Assembly (NCBI GenBank): GCA_016295505.1
Contig: JAEDLC010000034.1
Span: 1 to 16,076, forward strand
Direction: 5' to 3'
DNA length: 16,076 nt
Origin: Dorea sp.
Lineage (GTDB): Bacteria > Bacillota_A > Clostridia > Lachnospirales > Lachnospiraceae
The position numbers were made by a program, and so were the translations under genes. The notes below the pieces were generated by a model. That model was not told the origin of the DNA and made no database searches. It saw only the letters and a program-made list of their open reading frames with translations. Shown here one piece after another: positions 6,422 through 13,721 of the stretch; within the stretch, counting starts at the first letter, position 1, and the number at the start of each line of letters is the position of its first letter.

Positions 6422-7611
6422 AGGAATATAACAGGATCTTTGTAATTGTTCTGGATTCGCTTGGAATCGGAGCAATGCCGGATTCTTCGGACTTTGGGGA
6501 TGTGGGAGTGGATACGCTCGGGCATATTCTGGAACGTATGGGGACACTTCAGATTCCGAACCTGAAAAAGCTGGGACTTATGAATCTTCATCCTGCAGGA
6601 AGCATGGAGGGAGTAGACAGCCCTGCCGGCCGGTATATGCGTCTGGGGGAAGCAAGTAAGGGAAAAGATACCATGACAGGGCACTGGGAAATGATGGGGA
6701 TCCGGACAGAGAAACCGTTTCGGACATTTACAGAAACGGGATTCCCGAAGGAATTGATCGAAGAGCTGGAAAAGCGATGTGGGAAACGGGTCATCGGCAA
6801 TAAGAGTGCCAGTGGAACGCAGATCATAGAAGAGCTTGGAGAAGAAGAGATTCAAACCGGAGCGATGATCGTCTATACTTCGGCAGATTCAGTGATGCAG
6901 ATCTGCGGAAATGAAGAAACATTTGATCTGAAGAATCTGTATCGGTGCTGTGAGATCGCCAGAGAGATCACTATGAAGGATGAGTGGAGAGTCGGCCGTG
7001 TGATCGCAAGACCCTATGTAGGAAAGAAGAGGGGCGAATTCCGGCGAACGAGCAACCGCCATGATTATGCGCTGAAGCCGACTGGGCGGACGGTGCTGAA
7101 TGCGCTGGCAGATGCCGGACTGGATGTGATCGGTGTGGGGAAGATCCACGATATCTTCTGTGGAGAGGGAATTACACAGACATACCATTCCGACAGTTCC
7201 GTACACGGAATGGATCAGACCATAGAGATCTGTGAAAAAGAGTTCCATGGGCTCTGTTTTGTGAACCTGGTTGATTTTGATGCGTTATGGGGACATCGAA
7301 GGGATGCGGAAGGCTATGGAAGAGAAATCGAGAAATTTGATAAAAATCTTGGAGTCCTTCTGGAAAATCTGCGGGAGGATGACCTTCTGATCCTGACAGC
7401 GGATCATGGCAATGACCCGACTTATACCGGTACGGACCATACCAGAGAATATGTTCCGTTTGTTGCATATTCAAAGCGGATGAAGCATGGGGGACCGCTG
7501 AAGCCGGAGGATACATTTGCCGTGGTTGGCGCAACTGTAGCAGAGAACTTCGGGGTGGCAATGCCGGAAGATACGATCGGAAGTTCTGTGCTGGATAAAC
7601 TGATTCAGTGA
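6418..7611 (+). CDS. deoB: Phosphopentomutase
   Basis: The product is a 397-residue enzyme of the alkaline-phosphatase superfamily. It interconverts (deoxy)ribose-1-phosphate and the 5-phosphate, linking Udp and PunA to DeoC and the pentose phosphate pathway. Metal and catalytic signatures appear in order: VIVLDSLGIGAMPDS (residues 9-23), GKDTMTGHWEMMG (about 81-93, with the phosphorylated threonine), SADSVMQI, RRTSNRHDYAL, GKIHDIFCGEGIT, LVDFDALWGHRRD, and LTADHGNDPTYTGTDHTREY (about 325-344). Length is normal for Firmicutes. The start overlaps the add stop codon in ATGA, and punA follows after 13 bases. Confidence 0.97.
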   Translation: MKEYNRIFVIVLDSLGIGAMPDSSDFGDVGVDTLGHILERMGTLQIPNLKKLGLMNLHPAGSMEGVDSPAGRYMRLGEASKGKDTMTGHWEMMGIRTEKPFRTFTETGFPKELIEELEKRCGKRVIGNKSASGTQIIEELGEEEIQTGAMIVYTSADSVMQICGNEETFDLKNLYRCCEIAREITMKDEWRVGRVIARPYVGKKRGEFRRTSNRHDYALKPTGRTVLNALADAGLDVIGVGKIHDIFCGEGITQTYHSDSSVHGMDQTIEICEKEFHGLCFVNLVDFDALWGHRRDAEGYGREIEKFDKNLGVLLENLREDDLLILTADHGNDPTYTGTDHTREYVPFVAYSKRMKHGGPLKPEDTFAVVGATVAENFGVAMPEDTIGSSVLDKLIQ

Positions 7612-7624
7612 AAGAGGAAAAAAG

Positions 7625-8446
7625 ATGAGTGAAATATATGAAAAACTAAAAACCTGTCTGGACAGTGTCAGAGAGAAAACCGGGTTTTTGCCGGAGGTTG
7701 CACTGATCCTCGGCTCCGGCCTTGGAGATTATGCAGATGGGATTCAGATTGAACAGATCATAGACTATGCAGATATTGCAGGGTTCCCGACTTCTACAGT
7801 GCCGGGACATAAGGGAAGGTTTGTATTCGGTTATGTGGATCGGGTTCCGGTAGTGATCATGCAGGGAAGAGTACATTATTATGAAGGCTACCCGATGTCG
7901 GATGTGGTGCTTCCGACACGCCTGATGGGGATGCTGGGAGCGAAGAAGCTGATCCTTACTAATGCGGCAGGCGGCGTGAATTATGCGTATCATCCGGGGG
8001 ATTTTATGCTGATCAAAGATCACATTACTACGGCTGTCCCAAGTCCGCTGATCGGACCGAATATCGAAGAACTGGGTGTAAGGTTTCCGGATATGAGTGA
8101 AGTATACAGCGCCCGTATGCGGGAAGTGATCCGAAAAACTGCGGATGACATGGGGATCGGGCTTCAGGAAGGGGTCTATGTACAGTTTACCGGACCGGCT
8201 TATGAGACACCGGCGGAGATCCGGATGTGCAGAAGCTGGGGCGGAGATGCCGTGGGAATGAGTACAGCCTGTGAGGCTGTGGCTGCACGCCATATGGGAA
8301 TGGAAGTGTGCGGAATCTCCTGCATTACCAATCTGGCTGCCGGTATGACATCCGGGCAGCTGGATCATACGGAAGTGCAGGAGACAGCAGATCGTGTCTC
8401 CAGACAATTTAAAGAACTGATTACCGGAATCATCACGCGAATATAG
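7625..8446 (+). CDS. punA: Purine nucleoside phosphorylase (trimeric, inosine/guanosine type)
   Basis: The 273-residue product matches the trimeric PNP class rather than the hexameric DeoD class. Signatures are LILGSGLGDYAD (27-38), TVPGHKGRF, MQGRVHYYEGYP, LTNAAGGVN, FTGPAYETPAEIRM, GMSTACEAVAARHMG and CITNLAAG. It cleaves (deoxy)inosine and (deoxy)guanosine with phosphate, releasing hypoxanthine or guanine and sugar-1-phosphate for DeoB. A GAGGAAAAAAG site precedes the ATG. Trimeric PNPs act poorly on adenosine, so the presence of Add in the same operon makes a complete adenosine route. It is the last obvious salvage gene; no terminator is visible after it, so transcription may read into the DUF3810 gene. 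Confidence 0.95.
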   Translation: MSEIYEKLKTCLDSVREKTGFLPEVALILGSGLGDYADGIQIEQIIDYADIAGFPTSTVPGHKGRFVFGYVDRVPVVIMQGRVHYYEGYPMSDVVLPTRLMGMLGAKKLILTNAAGGVNYAYHPGDFMLIKDHITTAVPSPLIGPNIEELGVRFPDMSEVYSARMREVIRKTADDMGIGLQEGVYVQFTGPAYETPAEIRMCRSWGGDAVGMSTACEAVAARHMGMEVCGISCITNLAAGMTSGQLDHTEVQETADRVSRQFKELITGIITRI

Positions 8447-8480
8447 AAGTGAGGCAGAATTTTAGAAAGTATGGAAACAG

Positions 8481-9614
8481 ATGAAAAAGGAGAATAGAAA
8501 CAAGAAAAACCAAATGATTGGAATGGTCGGAGTAGGACTGCTGGCAGCAGGTTTTATGCTGATGCTTTTAGCCAGGGCTTCCGGGACATTTGCTCACTGG
8601 TACAGTACACATATCTATCGGATCTGGGTGAATACGACAGGCAGAATTATGGGCGTGTTTCCGTTTTCTGTATCAGAGGTGCTTCTGTATCTTCTGATCT
8701 TGTGGATCCTGCTGTCTGCCTGCAAGCTGGCAGTGGGAATTATCCGAAAGAAGCAGGGGCGGCAGCAGGCGGCAGAATGGTGTCTGAAGCTTATGCTGAT
8801 TGCAGGGATGCTGTTTTTCCTGTATGTAGTCAACTGTGGAATCAATTATCAGAGGGAATCCTTTGCAGAAAGTGTGGGAATCCGGACGGAGGAATACTCC
8901 GTGGAAGAGCTGGCGGAAGTATGCAGTTGGCTGACAGAGGAGATCAACGCACGAAGCGATGAGATCCCCAGAGACGCCGCCGGGGTGATGAGTCTTGAGA
9001 AAATATCCGATACGCAGAAGGATTCATCCGGCAGTGAAGATACTTCTGTAGATACGCTGGCGGTGGAGGCGATGCAAAAGCTCGGTGATACCTGTCCGGA
9101 ATTGGCCGGATTCTATCCGAAGCCCAAGGGACTTCTGAATTCGTGGATTCTGTCCATACAGAATCTGACGGGTGTGTATTCTCCGTTCACGGTGGAGGCA
9201 AATTATAATGCGGATGTGGTCGATTATTACATTCCGTTTACTGCCTGCCATGAACTGTCGCATCTTCGGGGATTTATGCAGGAGCAGGAGGCGAACTTTA
9301 TTGCGTTTCTGGCATGTACCGGTTCGGAATATGAGGAATTTCAGTATAGTGGATACCTGGTAGGCTGGGTGTATTGTATGAATGTATTGCATCAGGCGGA
9401 TTATGAAGCCTGGGAAGAGGTACGGGCAGGACTTTCGCCGTCCGCAGAGACGGATCTTAAGGCGAACAGCGCGTTCTGGGCGGCGTACGACGGCAAAGTT
9501 GCGGAGGTGTCGAGCCGGGTGAATGATACATACCTGAAAGCAAACGGACAAAAGGACGGAGTCAGCAGCTATGACCGGATGGTAGATCTGATCGTGGCAA
9601 CGTATGAGAAGTGA
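8481..9614 (+). CDS. DUF3810-family membrane protein with HELSH motif (putative zinc peptidase)
   Basis: The 377-residue product has three likely membrane segments (about 11-31, 64-85, 103-120) and then a large domain, probably outside the membrane. That domain contains CHELSHLRGF (256-265) and QEQEANFIAF (267-276). This spacing of HExxH and a following glutamate looks like a gluzincin-type metallopeptidase centre; DUF3810 proteins carry it, but I know of no established substrate. A Ser/Asp-rich stretch at 176-190 looks like a linker or insert. The start is uncertain: no clear ribosome binding site precedes 8481, and an ATG at 8514 would still keep the first membrane segment. The gene lies 34 bases after punA on the same strand, so it may be an operon passenger; a direct role in nucleoside use is not evident. 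Confidence 0.8.
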   Translation: MKKENRNKKNQMIGMVGVGLLAAGFMLMLLARASGTFAHWYSTHIYRIWVNTTGRIMGVFPFSVSEVLLYLLILWILLSACKLAVGIIRKKQGRQQAAEWCLKLMLIAGMLFFLYVVNCGINYQRESFAESVGIRTEEYSVEELAEVCSWLTEEINARSDEIPRDAAGVMSLEKISDTQKDSSGSEDTSVDTLAVEAMQKLGDTCPELAGFYPKPKGLLNSWILSIQNLTGVYSPFTVEANYNADVVDYYIPFTACHELSHLRGFMQEQEANFIAFLACTGSEYEEFQYSGYLVGWVYCMNVLHQADYEAWEEVRAGLSPSAETDLKANSAFWAAYDGKVAEVSSRVNDTYLKANGQKDGVSSYDRMVDLIVATYEK

Positions 9615-9688
9615 AAAACGGATCTTCAGAGAACAGATATGAGTCCTACTACTCCCGGCTGAAAGAACAGCCGGAAGCACAGGAGTAA
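9611..9688 (+). CDS. Possible 25-codon ORF overlapping the end of the DUF3810 gene
   Basis: A GTG at 9611 overlaps the stop of the DUF3810 gene as GTGA and opens a 25-residue frame rich in Glu, Ser and Tyr (contains RYESYYSRLKEQPEAQE), ending in TAA at 9688. The overlap resembles translational coupling, but there is no good ribosome binding site and the hairpin in the region may explain part of the sequence. It may also be a former C-terminal extension of the upstream protein cut off by a frameshift. Low confidence. Confidence 0.2.
   Translation: MKNGSSENRYESYYSRLKEQPEAQE
9651..9686. repeat. Hairpin between convergent DUF3810 and topB genes
   Basis: CCGGCTG (9655-9661) and CAGCCGG (9668-9674) form a 7-bp GC-rich stem with a 6-base loop. 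Outer arms ACTCC and GGAGT could extend it after an asymmetric internal loop. No T tract follows on either strand, so it is at best a weak terminator or a transcript 3'-end stabiliser. Confidence 0.4.
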
Positions 9689-9705
9689 AAGAAAGAACGA
9701 CAGAT

Positions 9706-11928
9706 CTAGTCGAGCTTGATTCCGGACAGTGCCTGAGCAAAGGCATTATTGACCGGTTCTTCTTTCTGTCTTTTCAGATAGCGCTGGACGTCTTTTTTGG
9801 AGACGCCGGCGCCTTCTTTTTCTCTGCGGGCTTTAAATGCAGAGAGCTTTTCCTTATAACCGCAGGAACATAAGAAGGTTTCTTCGTTGCCTTTTTTGAT
9901 GAGTTCCATCTTTTTGTGACAGTTCGGACATCTGGCGTTACTCATGCGGGCAATGGTCTCCCGGTAGCCGCATTCTCGGTCCTGACACACCAGAAGACGG
10001 GAATTTTTGCCGTTTACAGCGAGCATTCGTTTGCCGCAGTTCGGACATCTGGTATTGGTAAGATTCTCGTGACGGAATGTTCCGTCGTCATTCTGAATCT
10101 CCTGGATCAGCCTGCGGGTGTATTCTTGAATCTCCTGGAGAAAGGCATCATCTTTTTGCTTTCCTTTGGCAATATCGGACAGTTTCATTTCCCATTGCGC
10201 AGTAAGTTCCGGTTTTTTCAGATCTTCCGGTACGAGATTCAGAAGCTGTTTTCCTTTGGAGGTAATCAGAATCTCAGTTCCTTTCTTTTCGATCAGGAAG
10301 GAGTGGAAGAGCTTTTCTATGATATCTGCTCTTGTGGCAACGGTTCCCAGGCCGCCGGTCTCACCCAGTGTTTTGCGGGCTTTTTCGTCACGGGATTCCA
10401 TGTATCGAACCGGATTTTCCATGGCGGAAAGAAGTGTTGCTTCCGTAAACCTTGCCGGTGGTTTGGTTTTTCCGCTGGTGATGGTGACATGGCTGACCGG
10501 AAGCTGTTCTCCTTTTTCCAGAGAAGGAAGGGGCTGACCGGAAGCTTTCAGAGAAGAGGTGTCGTCCGGCTCTTCGCCAGGAAACGCTTCATCTTCGGCA
10601 GCAGTGCTGTCGGCGTAGACGGTTTTCCATCCCGGAGAGAGAATGATCTGACCTTTGGCGGTAAAGGTCTCTCCTGCGACAGTAGCCTTCATCGTTGTCT
10701 GTTCATATTCAAAAGCCGGATACAGGACGCTGATAAAACGGCGGACAACCAGATCATAGATCTTCCGCTCGTCATTGTCTAAGTGCTCCAGCTGTACATA
10801 TTCTTCCGTCGGAATGATTGCATGATGGTCGCTGACCTTGCTGTCATCCACGAAAGCCTTACTGGTATGAAGGGGCTTTTTTAAAAGCTCCGGAATATAC
10901 TTCTTGTAAGGACCGATACAGCATGCCTTCAGACGTTCTTTGATGGTAGGAACAATGTCCGTCCCGATATACCGGGAATCCGTTCTTGGATAGGTAAGGA
11001 TCTTATAATGTTCATACAGGCGCTGCATGATGTTCAGTGTCTGTTTTGCAGAAAAACCATAGCGTCTGTTTGCGTCGCGCTGAAGTTCTGTCAGATCATA
11101 GAGGCCGGGAGAAGGGGTCCGCTTTGCTGAGCGGCTGACTTCTGTGATAGTCAGAGTCTGACCGTTGACCTTTCGTTCCAGTTCGGAGATAAGATCTTTC
11201 TGAAAAGAGCGCGTAGAGCCGCTTTTTGCATGCTGCCAGGTCCAGGTAACAGAACCTTTTTTCGTCTGTGTGACGCATTTCATGCCGTAATAGTCTTCTG
11301 CTTTAAACGAGCGGATCTCTTCTTCGCGGCGTGCAATGATTGCAAGGGTCGGCGTCTGTACACGTCCGCAGGAAAGCTGTGCATTATACTTGCAGGTCAG
11401 TGCTCGGGTCGCGTTGATTCCTACCAGCCAGTCCGCTTCTGCACGGCTTCTGGCAGCTTTGTACAGATCATTGTACTGCCGTCCGTCCCGCAGATGAGAG
11501 AATCCTTCCCGGATTGCCTTGTCGGTGACAGAAGAGATCCAGAGTCGTTTGATCGGTTTGTGACAGCCGGACTTTTCCAGGATCCATCGTGCAACCAGTT
11601 CGCCTTCACGGCCGGCATCGGTAGCGATGATGATTTCCGAGACGTCTTTTCGGAATAATTGAGTTTTTACATTCTGATATTGTCTGGAAGTCTGTTTGAT
11701 GACGACAAGTTCCCATTTTTTTGGAATCATCGGAAGGCTGGAGAGAGTCCAGTCTTTGTATTTTTTATCATATCCTTCCGGATCCGCCAGCGTGACCAGA
11801 TGGCCAAGTGCCCAGGTGACGATATAATTACTGCCCTCAATGGCTCCGGTAATATTTTTATGGCAATTCAGGACGCGGGCAATGTCGCGGGCGACCGATG
11901 GTTTTTCCGCTAATACGAGTGATTTCAT
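9706..11928 (-). CDS. topB: DNA topoisomerase III (type IA)
   Basis: The 740-residue product is a complete type IA topoisomerase that passes one DNA strand through another to resolve catenated or recombined DNA. The Toprim part has LAEKPSVARDIARVL near the N-terminus and IIATDAGREGELVARWIL (about 100-117). Then come LWISSVTDKAIREGF, SCGRVQTPTLAIIARREEEI, and the catalytic tyrosine in TYPRTDSRYI (Y313). The C-terminus carries two four-cysteine zinc ribbons: cysteines near 628, 631, 648, 653 and near 667, 670, 687, 689. A basic tail follows. The ATG at 11928 is chosen because AAGGAG lies 10 bases upstream; a TTG at 11934 is too close to that site. The length resembles chromosomal TopB of Bacillus-type bacteria. 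No conjugation genes are near, so it is probably a housekeeping copy. Confidence 0.96.
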   Translation of the reverse strand: MKSLVLAEKPSVARDIARVLNCHKNITGAIEGSNYIVTWALGHLVTLADPEGYDKKYKDWTLSSLPMIPKKWELVVIKQTSRQYQNVKTQLFRKDVSEIIIATDAGREGELVARWILEKSGCHKPIKRLWISSVTDKAIREGFSHLRDGRQYNDLYKAARSRAEADWLVGINATRALTCKYNAQLSCGRVQTPTLAIIARREEEIRSFKAEDYYGMKCVTQTKKGSVTWTWQHAKSGSTRSFQKDLISELERKVNGQTLTITEVSRSAKRTPSPGLYDLTELQRDANRRYGFSAKQTLNIMQRLYEHYKILTYPRTDSRYIGTDIVPTIKERLKACCIGPYKKYIPELLKKPLHTSKAFVDDSKVSDHHAIIPTEEYVQLEHLDNDERKIYDLVVRRFISVLYPAFEYEQTTMKATVAGETFTAKGQIILSPGWKTVYADSTAAEDEAFPGEEPDDTSSLKASGQPLPSLEKGEQLPVSHVTITSGKTKPPARFTEATLLSAMENPVRYMESRDEKARKTLGETGGLGTVATRADIIEKLFHSFLIEKKGTEILITSKGKQLLNLVPEDLKKPELTAQWEMKLSDIAKGKQKDDAFLQEIQEYTRRLIQEIQNDDGTFRHENLTNTRCPNCGKRMLAVNGKNSRLLVCQDRECGYRETIARMSNARCPNCHKKMELIKKGNEETFLCSCGYKEKLSAFKARREKEGAGVSKKDVQRYLKRQKEEPVNNAFAQALSGIKLD

Positions 11929-11985
11929 AAGCAATAATCTCCTTGTGTTATTTCACATGTTCAGGGACAGCCTCAACATGAGTTC

Positions 11986-12014
11986 AACATAGCGGATGAA
12001 AAAGGGTTTGTCAA
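11986..12014 (-). promoter_or_regulatory. Strong candidate promoter of topB
   Basis: On the minus strand a perfect -35 box TTGACA (12014-12009) is followed after exactly 17 bases by TATGTT (11991-11986). Transcription would start near 11979, about 50 bases before the ATG at 11928. Confidence 0.75.
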
Positions 12015-12064
12015 TGCCTTCAACAGAAGATTAGAAAAAAACATAAATAAAAATTAAAAAAAGC

Positions 12065-12096
12065 TTGCATTATAAAGCAAACTATGGTAACATAAT
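12065..12096 (+). promoter_or_regulatory. Candidate promoter of the tRNA-Glu/tRNA-Cys unit
   Basis: TTGCAT (12065-12070) is followed after 17 bases by TAACAT (12088-12093), with a CATAAT just overlapping it. The start would be close to 12100, giving a short leader before the first tRNA. Confidence 0.45.
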
Positions 12097-12102
12097 TTTC
12101 GG

Positions 12103-12119
12103 TCACATTTGAGATGTGA
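12103..12119 (+). repeat. Short perfect hairpin in the tRNA leader
   Basis: TCACAT (12103-12108) and ATGTGA (12114-12119) form a perfect 6-bp stem with loop TTGAG, ending 6 bases before tRNA-Glu. It may be a processing or structural element of the tRNA precursor, or an operator near the transcription start. Confidence 0.4.
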
Positions 12120-12125
12120 ACATAT

Positions 12126-12197
12126 GGCTCCGTGGTCAAGCGGTTAAGACATCGCCCTTTCACGGCGGTAACACGGGTTCGATTCCCGTCGGAGTCA
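12126..12197 (+). tRNA. tRNA-Glu (anticodon TTC)
   Basis: The 72-base cloverleaf has acceptor arms GGCTCCG (12126-12132) and CGGAGTC (12190-12196) with one G-U pair. The anticodon stem is TCGCC/GGCGG around loop CTTTCAC, with anticodon TTC at 12159-12161, and the T arm contains GGTTCGATTCC. The discriminator base is A and no CCA is encoded. Confidence 0.96.
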
Positions 12198-12201
12198 TTG
12201 T

Positions 12202-12272
12202 GGCGCCATAGCCAAGTGGTAAGGCAAAGGTCTGCAACACCTCTATCACCAGTTCAAATCTGGTTGGCGCCT
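12202..12272 (+). tRNA. tRNA-Cys (anticodon GCA)
   Basis: The 71-base cloverleaf has acceptor arms GGCGCCA (12202-12208) and TGGCGCC (12265-12271). The anticodon loop contains GCA at 12234-12236, and the T arm contains AGTTCAAAT. The discriminator base is T, usual for tRNA-Cys, and CCA is not encoded. It follows tRNA-Glu after 4 bases, so both are cut from one transcript; the terminator stem begins 2 bases after it. Confidence 0.96.
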
Positions 12273-12273
12273 T

Positions 12274-12311
12274 AAAAAGCCTGTGAGCTGATTGCTTCAC
12301 AGGCTTTTTTT
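12274..12311. terminator. Bidirectional intrinsic terminator after the tRNAs
   Basis: AAAAAGCCTGTGA (12274-12286) pairs perfectly with 12297-12309 around a 10-base loop and is followed by further T's. Read on the minus strand, the same stem ends in a T run after the precorrin-2 dehydrogenase gene (stop at 12322), so it can serve both converging units. Confidence 0.9.
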
Positions 12312-12321
12312 ACGTTCGCTT

Positions 12322-12795
12322 TTATGGATAAAATTCTTTTAGCGCCCGGCTGATACATTCTCTTGCTTTTTTGGCTTCTTTATGGTTCAGACCATTTGCG
12401 GTCACTCCGGCTACGATATTGCCGCTCCTGGCGATACCGGGAAAGAAGAAGTCGCAGGCTTCCTTTTTATGGGCAGTATTTACCATAATCTTATTCTCAT
12501 TGCAGTACCGGACAACAGATTCGTTGCATTGGGGGTCGTTGGTTGCGGCAAGAACAATCTCTGCTCCTTCCAGTAATTCTGGACGATACTGATCGCAGAT
12601 CCAGTGAATCTTACCCAGATCGTCCCATTCTTTAATTGGATCGGTCACTTCCGGAGCGATGACCTGTATGTGTTCTGCAAAGTCAAGGAGAGTTTCGATT
12701 CTTCTCTGTGCAATATTTCCACCGCCGATGATAATAATATTCTTTTGGGAGATGTCGACAAACATAGGAAAATATAGTGTGTGTTTCTGTTCCAT
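12322..12795 (-). CDS. Precorrin-2 dehydrogenase / sirohydrochlorin ferrochelatase-type protein (Met8/CysG N-terminal type)
   Basis: The 157-residue product is the NAD-binding siroheme synthase module without the methyltransferase. It starts MEQKHTLYFPMFVDISQKN and has the Rossmann loop IIIGGGNIAQRR (21-32), LAATNDPQCNE (82-92) and KKEACDFFFPGIARSGN (110-126). Family members oxidise precorrin-2 to sirohydrochlorin, and some also insert iron. At the position where yeast Met8p and Salmonella CysG carry an aspartate shared by both reactions (NVVD-type motif), this protein has NTAH, that is His109; I judge this by eye. The start at 12795 has AAAGGA 8 bases upstream; the longer reading frame to 12888 has no such support. 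It diverges from cbiK, the chelatase that would use its product, so the two form one pathway unit. Confidence 0.88.
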   Translation of the reverse strand: MEQKHTLYFPMFVDISQKNIIIIGGGNIAQRRIETLLDFAEHIQVIAPEVTDPIKEWDDLGKIHWICDQYRPELLEGAEIVLAATNDPQCNESVVRYCNENKIMVNTAHKKEACDFFFPGIARSGNIVAGVTANGLNHKEAKKARECISRALKEFYP

Positions 12796-12822
12796 CCTTA
12801 GAGTCCTTTCCTGTTTTCTTTT

Positions 12823-12851
12823 ATCATACCATATGTGTAGATAGCATGTAA
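12823..12851 (-). promoter_or_regulatory. Candidate promoter of the precorrin-2 dehydrogenase gene
   Basis: On the minus strand TTACAT (12851-12846) is followed after exactly 17 bases by TATGAT (12828-12823). The start would be about 20 bases before the ATG at 12795, just leaving room for the ribosome binding site. Confidence 0.6.
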
Positions 12852-12869
12852 GTGTCAGAAGAGGCTGAA

Positions 12870-12898
12870 TTGACAGAGAAAGAGACATGTTGTATGAT
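12870..12898 (+). promoter_or_regulatory. Strong candidate promoter of cbiK
   Basis: A perfect TTGACA (12870-12875) is followed after exactly 17 bases by TATGAT (12893-12898). It lies back to back with the promoter of the divergent dehydrogenase gene, the -35 boxes being 18 bases apart. I see no cobalamin riboswitch in this short gap. Confidence 0.75.
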
Positions 12899-12934
12899 TA
12901 GGAACATCAAAAAGGAAAGAGAGAAAGCATAGAT

Positions 12935-13720
12935 ATGGCCGAGAAAAGAGGAATTCTGGTTGTAAGCTTTGGGACCGCATACGCCGGAACACGCCAGTTA
13001 ACGATTGAGAAGATCAGGAATACGATACAGCAGGCATATCCGGATTGTGCGGTTTATGAAGCGTGGACCAGTAAACGAATTATCAGAAAGCTGTTGGAAA
13101 CGACCGGAGAACGGATACGGACTGTGGAAGAGGCATTGGAAGAGATGGCCGGGGATGGAATCCGGGAGGTATATATCCAGCCGACGCATGTAATTGATGG
13201 CATTGAAAATGAACGAATGAAAGAAGAAGCAAAATCATATAAAGACAGATTTCGGAAGATGGTCTTCGGCCAGCCACTGATTGCCTCAAAGAATGATATG
13301 GAAGAGATGGTGAGAATCATCCGGACAGAGTTTTCCGACCTTCATCCGGATGAAGTGCTGGTACTGATGGGGCATGGAAGCATACATACTGCCAATGCGG
13401 CATATGCGCAGATGAATCAGATGTTTGGACAATCCGGGAGACAGAATATCTATCTGTGTACAGTAGAGGCAGAGCCTGGGATTGAGATGGCACTCCGTGA
13501 GATCAAAAAGACTTCGGCAGGTCGGATTCGTCTCGCTCCGTTTCTGATCGTGGCAGGCAATCACGCAATGAAAGATATGGCCGGCCCGGAGGAGGATTCC
13601 TGGATGAATCTCTGCAAAGGAGCCGGATACGAGGTGGATTGCTGTATGAAGGGACTGGGGGAATACCCGGAAGTGCGGGCGTTGTTCCTTAAGCATCTGG
13701 ATACGGCCATGCGATCATAA
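12935..13720 (+). CDS. cbiK: Sirohydrochlorin cobaltochelatase CbiK (anaerobic type)
   Basis: The 261-residue product inserts Co2+ into sirohydrochlorin in the anaerobic cobalamin pathway and can often insert iron for siroheme. It begins with the family signature GILVVSFGTAY (6-16), then has YEAWTSKRIIRKL (41-53), QPTHVIDGIENERM (82-95), LMGHGS with H147, and VAGNHAMKDMAGPEEDSW (206-223) with H210. The two histidines correspond to the metal-binding residues of class II chelatases. Length is typical for cytoplasmic CbiK, and no signal peptide is present. The Shine-Dalgarno-like AAAGGAAAGAGAG is rather far from the ATG, so initiation may be modest. It diverges from the gene for sirohydrochlorin formation and ends one base before the stop codon of the opposing AraC gene. 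Confidence 0.95.
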   Translation: MAEKRGILVVSFGTAYAGTRQLTIEKIRNTIQQAYPDCAVYEAWTSKRIIRKLLETTGERIRTVEEALEEMAGDGIREVYIQPTHVIDGIENERMKEEAKSYKDRFRKMVFGQPLIASKNDMEEMVRIIRTEFSDLHPDEVLVLMGHGSIHTANAAYAQMNQMFGQSGRQNIYLCTVEAEPGIEMALREIKKTSAGRIRLAPFLIVAGNHAMKDMAGPEEDSWMNLCKGAGYEVDCCMKGLGEYPEVRALFLKHLDTAMRS

Positions 13721-13721
13721 A

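Noticed and set aside
5447..6547. Minus-strand open frame of 366 codons opposite add and deoB
   Set aside because: It is antisense to two certain enzymes and rich in Cys, His and Ser as expected of a shadow frame; no start signal.
7646..8407. Minus-strand open frame of 253 codons opposite punA
   Set aside because: Antisense shadow of a well-supported phosphorylase gene, no recognisable domain.
9916..10782. Long plus-strand open frame (288 codons) opposite topB
   Set aside because: It lies wholly inside topB, which has all type IA topoisomerase motifs; the antisense frame has no ribosome binding site and unlike-protein composition.
12796..12934. Possible cobalamin riboswitch upstream of cbiK
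   Set aside because: The gap is too short, promoters sit close to both genes and no B12-box-like sequence or suitable secondary structure is seen.
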